In this document: in pieces, positions 62,431-64,000 of the stretch
Numbering within the stretch: the first letter of the stretch is position 1
Layout: every line of letters starts with the position of its first letter
Made by a program: the position numbers and the translations under genes
Notes under the pieces: model-generated
Database searches by the model: none
Told to the model about the DNA's origin: nothing
Seen by the model: only the letters and a program-made list of their open reading frames with translations
Source: DATFVB01 sp963714035
Lineage (GTDB): Bacteria > Acidobacteriota > Thermoanaerobaculia > UBA5066 > DATFVB01
Assembly (NCBI GenBank): GCA_963714035.1
Contig: OY970224.1
Location: forward strand, 3,720,001-3,784,000
Length of the DNA stretch: 64,000 nucleotides
Direction of reading: 5' to 3'

Positions 62431-62844
62431 TGCCACCCAGGCACCCAGGTGCTGGCGCCACTGATAGACCGACGCCTTCGGCATCACGAACTCGTGCGTC
62501 TGGTCGCCGCCGGCGAGCGTGAGGACCTCGGCTCGCAGCAGGCGCCGTCCCGTCGTCGTCATCCGGTTCCCGGAGCTGATCCGGCGGATTCCGGAGAGCG
62601 GCAGGTCGATCCGCGCCTCGTGGCGGCTCTCGAAGAAGATCGCCTCGCGGTCGAGCCCGAGCACGCCGGGAATCCGCCGGAACCGTCCGATGCACCGATC
62701 CGCGGGCGTGAGCAGCGCGGGCGCGGCGCCTTCGCGCGCGAGGATTTCCGCGGCGAGCCGGTCGCGGCTCCGCCGGATCAGTCTCGGCGGAACGGCGGCC
62801 CCGATCGCCACGAGCAGAACGATCGCGGCGACGAGGATCGGCAT
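62416..62844 (-). CDS. Hypothetical single-TM protein with PH-like domain
   Basis: 142 residues. One N-terminal TM helix (LVAAIVLLVAIGAAVPP) is followed by a beta-rich region (about 50-140) with RIDLPLSGIRRISS, reminiscent of bacterial PH/GRAM-like domains. No catalytic motif. The last residues (ASTRR) are encoded by repeat copy G sequence, so the C-terminus seems to have been altered by the element. Function unknown. Confidence 0.65.
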   Translation of the reverse strand: MPILVAAIVLLVAIGAAVPPRLIRRSRDRLAAEILAREGAAPALLTPADRCIGRFRRIPGVLGLDREAIFFESRHEARIDLPLSGIRRISSGNRMTTTGRRLLRAEVLTLAGGDQTHEFVMPKASVYQWRQHLGAWVASTRR

Positions 62845-62912
62845 CCAAAAAATGTATCATCGCCGCCGGACGCGGCGCGGCGCGATGCCGCGCGGCGCGG
62901 CGGGAGGAGGTC

Positions 62913-64000
62913 TCTTGAGCTTCGATCTGACCGACGAAGAACGCGCGATCCGGGACACGGTCCGGGATTTCGCGGAATCCGAAATCCGCCCGCACGTCAT
63001 GGAATGGGACGAGGCGCAGGCGTTTCCGCGGACCGTCTTCGAGAAGCTCGGCGCCCTCGGCTTCCTCGGCTGCTTTGTCCCGGAAGAATACGGCGGCGCG
63101 GGCTTGACGGTCTCCCAGTACATCGGCCTCATCGAAGAGCTCGCGCGCGTCGACGGCTCGGTCGCCCTGTCGGTCGCGGCGCACAACTCCCTCTGCACGA
63201 ACCATCTCGTGATGTTCGGCTCGGCGTCGCAGAAGAAGGCATATCTGCCGAAGCTCGCGAGCGGCGAATGGATCGGCGCCTGGGGCCTCACGGAGCCGGG
63301 CTCCGGGTCCGACGCGGGGGGGATGCAGACGACGGCCCGCCGCGACGGCGGAGGATGGGTGCTCAACGGTCAGAAGACGTTCATCACGCACGGATCGGTC
63401 GGCCAGATGGCGGTCGTGATGGCGGTGACCGACCGGTCGAAGGACAAAGGGGGCATCTCCACGTTCGCGGTGCCGATGGACACGCCCGGGATCCGGCCCG
63501 GCAAGAAGGAGAACAAGCTCGGGATGCGGGCGTCCGACACGTCGACGCTCCTGATCGAGGACTGCCGGCTGCCCCTGGAGGCCCTGATCGGCGAAGAGAA
63601 CGAGGGATTCAAGCAGGCGCTCCGGATCCTCGACGGCGGCCGGATCGGGATCGCGTCGCTCGCGATCGGGATGGCGCGCGGCGCCTTCGAAGCGGCCCTC
63701 TCTTACGCGCAGCAGCGGCGGCAGTTCGGCCGCGCGCTCTCCGACTTCGAGGCGATCCAGTTCTATCTGGCCGAGATGGCGACCGAGATCGACGCCGCGA
63801 TCCTCCTGACGCGCCGCGCCGCGGCGGCGCGGGACGCGGGGGAGAAGGTGACCAAGCTCTCCTCGATGGCGAAGTACTTCGCGGGGGAGATGTGCGTGCG
63901 GGTCGCCGACCGCGCCCTGCAGATCCACGGCGGATACGGGTTCATCAAGGACTACCCGGTCGAGAAGTTCTTCCGCGACGTCAAGCTCTGCACGATCGGC
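62913..64000 (+). CDS. Acyl-CoA dehydrogenase (3' end beyond window)
   Basis: About 362 codons visible, TTG start with GGAGGAGG 4 nt upstream. FGSASQKKAYLPKLASGEWIGAWGLTEPGSGSDA and GWVLNGQKTFITHG are the FAD and substrate-contact motifs of the family. IGMARGAFEAALSYAQQRRQFGR and LQIHGGYGFIKDYPVEKFFRDVK belong to the C-terminal helical domain. It carries out alpha,beta-dehydrogenation of acyl-CoA in fatty acid or amino acid catabolism. The catalytic Glu usually follows just after the point where the window ends (IxEGT), so it cannot be checked. Chain-length specificity is unknown. Confidence 0.94.

Noticed and set aside
1..64000. tRNA or rRNA genes
   Set aside because: I saw no cloverleaf with TTCGANTC arms or rRNA signature. 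A covariance scan could not be run.

Overview
The window is a gene-dense, high-GC stretch of a Gram-negative bacterial chromosome. An outer membrane is implied by a Kdo hydroxylase, a Wzt-type glycan-export ATPase, a TraF/PorV-like outer-membrane barrel and lipoproteins. The gene mix suggests Acidobacteriota, perhaps Thermoanaerobaculia, or a neighbouring deep phylum: partner-switching phosphatases, an MglA-like GTPase, PEGA and WXXGXW proteins, adjacent tal and pgi. This placement is inference; no rRNA or other phylogenetic marker is present. I saw no tRNA, rRNA, CRISPR array, transposase or phage gene.

Layout. (1) 2-4738: the end of a giant PKD-domain surface protein, followed by a strong terminator. 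(2) 4883-17001: a glycan/glycoconjugate cluster with a radical SAM protein, Wzt-like ABC ATPase, methyltransferase, six glycosyltransferase domains, an acetyltransferase and a PIG-L deacetylase-glycosyltransferase fusion. Most of its genes overlap by 4 nt (ATGA, GTGA or TTGA). (3) 17119-18261: a Gly/His/Tyr-rich PEGA protein. (4) 18704-20210, minus strand: tmk-holB. (5) 20292-28337: two adjacent signalling operons. The first has a PDZ/membrane/GAF/PP2C phosphatase, a TPR protein and an AAA+ enhancer-binding-type regulator with a non-standard GAFTGA loop. The second has an RsbW-like kinase, a STAS antagonist and a GAF-PP2C phosphatase. An unusually AT-rich island separates them. (6) 28390-30773: an exported amidohydrolase and an exported isoaspartyl methyltransferase. 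(7) 31386-37279: a WXXGXW lipoprotein, Kdo hydroxylase, pyruvate kinase, a papain-like protein with Ser in place of the catalytic Cys, and a DCC-lipase maturation factor fusion. (8) 37308-48627: a carbon-metabolism block, gpmI diverging from tkt-rpiB-tal-pgi-gnd-zwf-pgl, with a 9 x 96 bp tandem array between zwf and pgl. (9) 48986-64000: BI-1 protein, outer-membrane barrel, EF-G paralogue, PAP2 phosphatase, cardiolipin synthase-like protein, ferredoxin-MBL fusion, ion channel, MglA-like GTPase, RNase Z-like hydrolase, and an acyl-CoA dehydrogenase cut by the window end.

The most unusual signal lies between the genes. At least seven intergenic regions carry pieces of one modular repeat family. 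One module begins exactly at the TAG stop codon of four different genes, on both strands and always reading away from the gene; a fifth gene terminates inside the module. Nested hairpin insertions interrupt two of the copies. Together with the palindromic 96-bp array at the zwf stop, this looks like a 3'-end-associated element family that may be undescribed.
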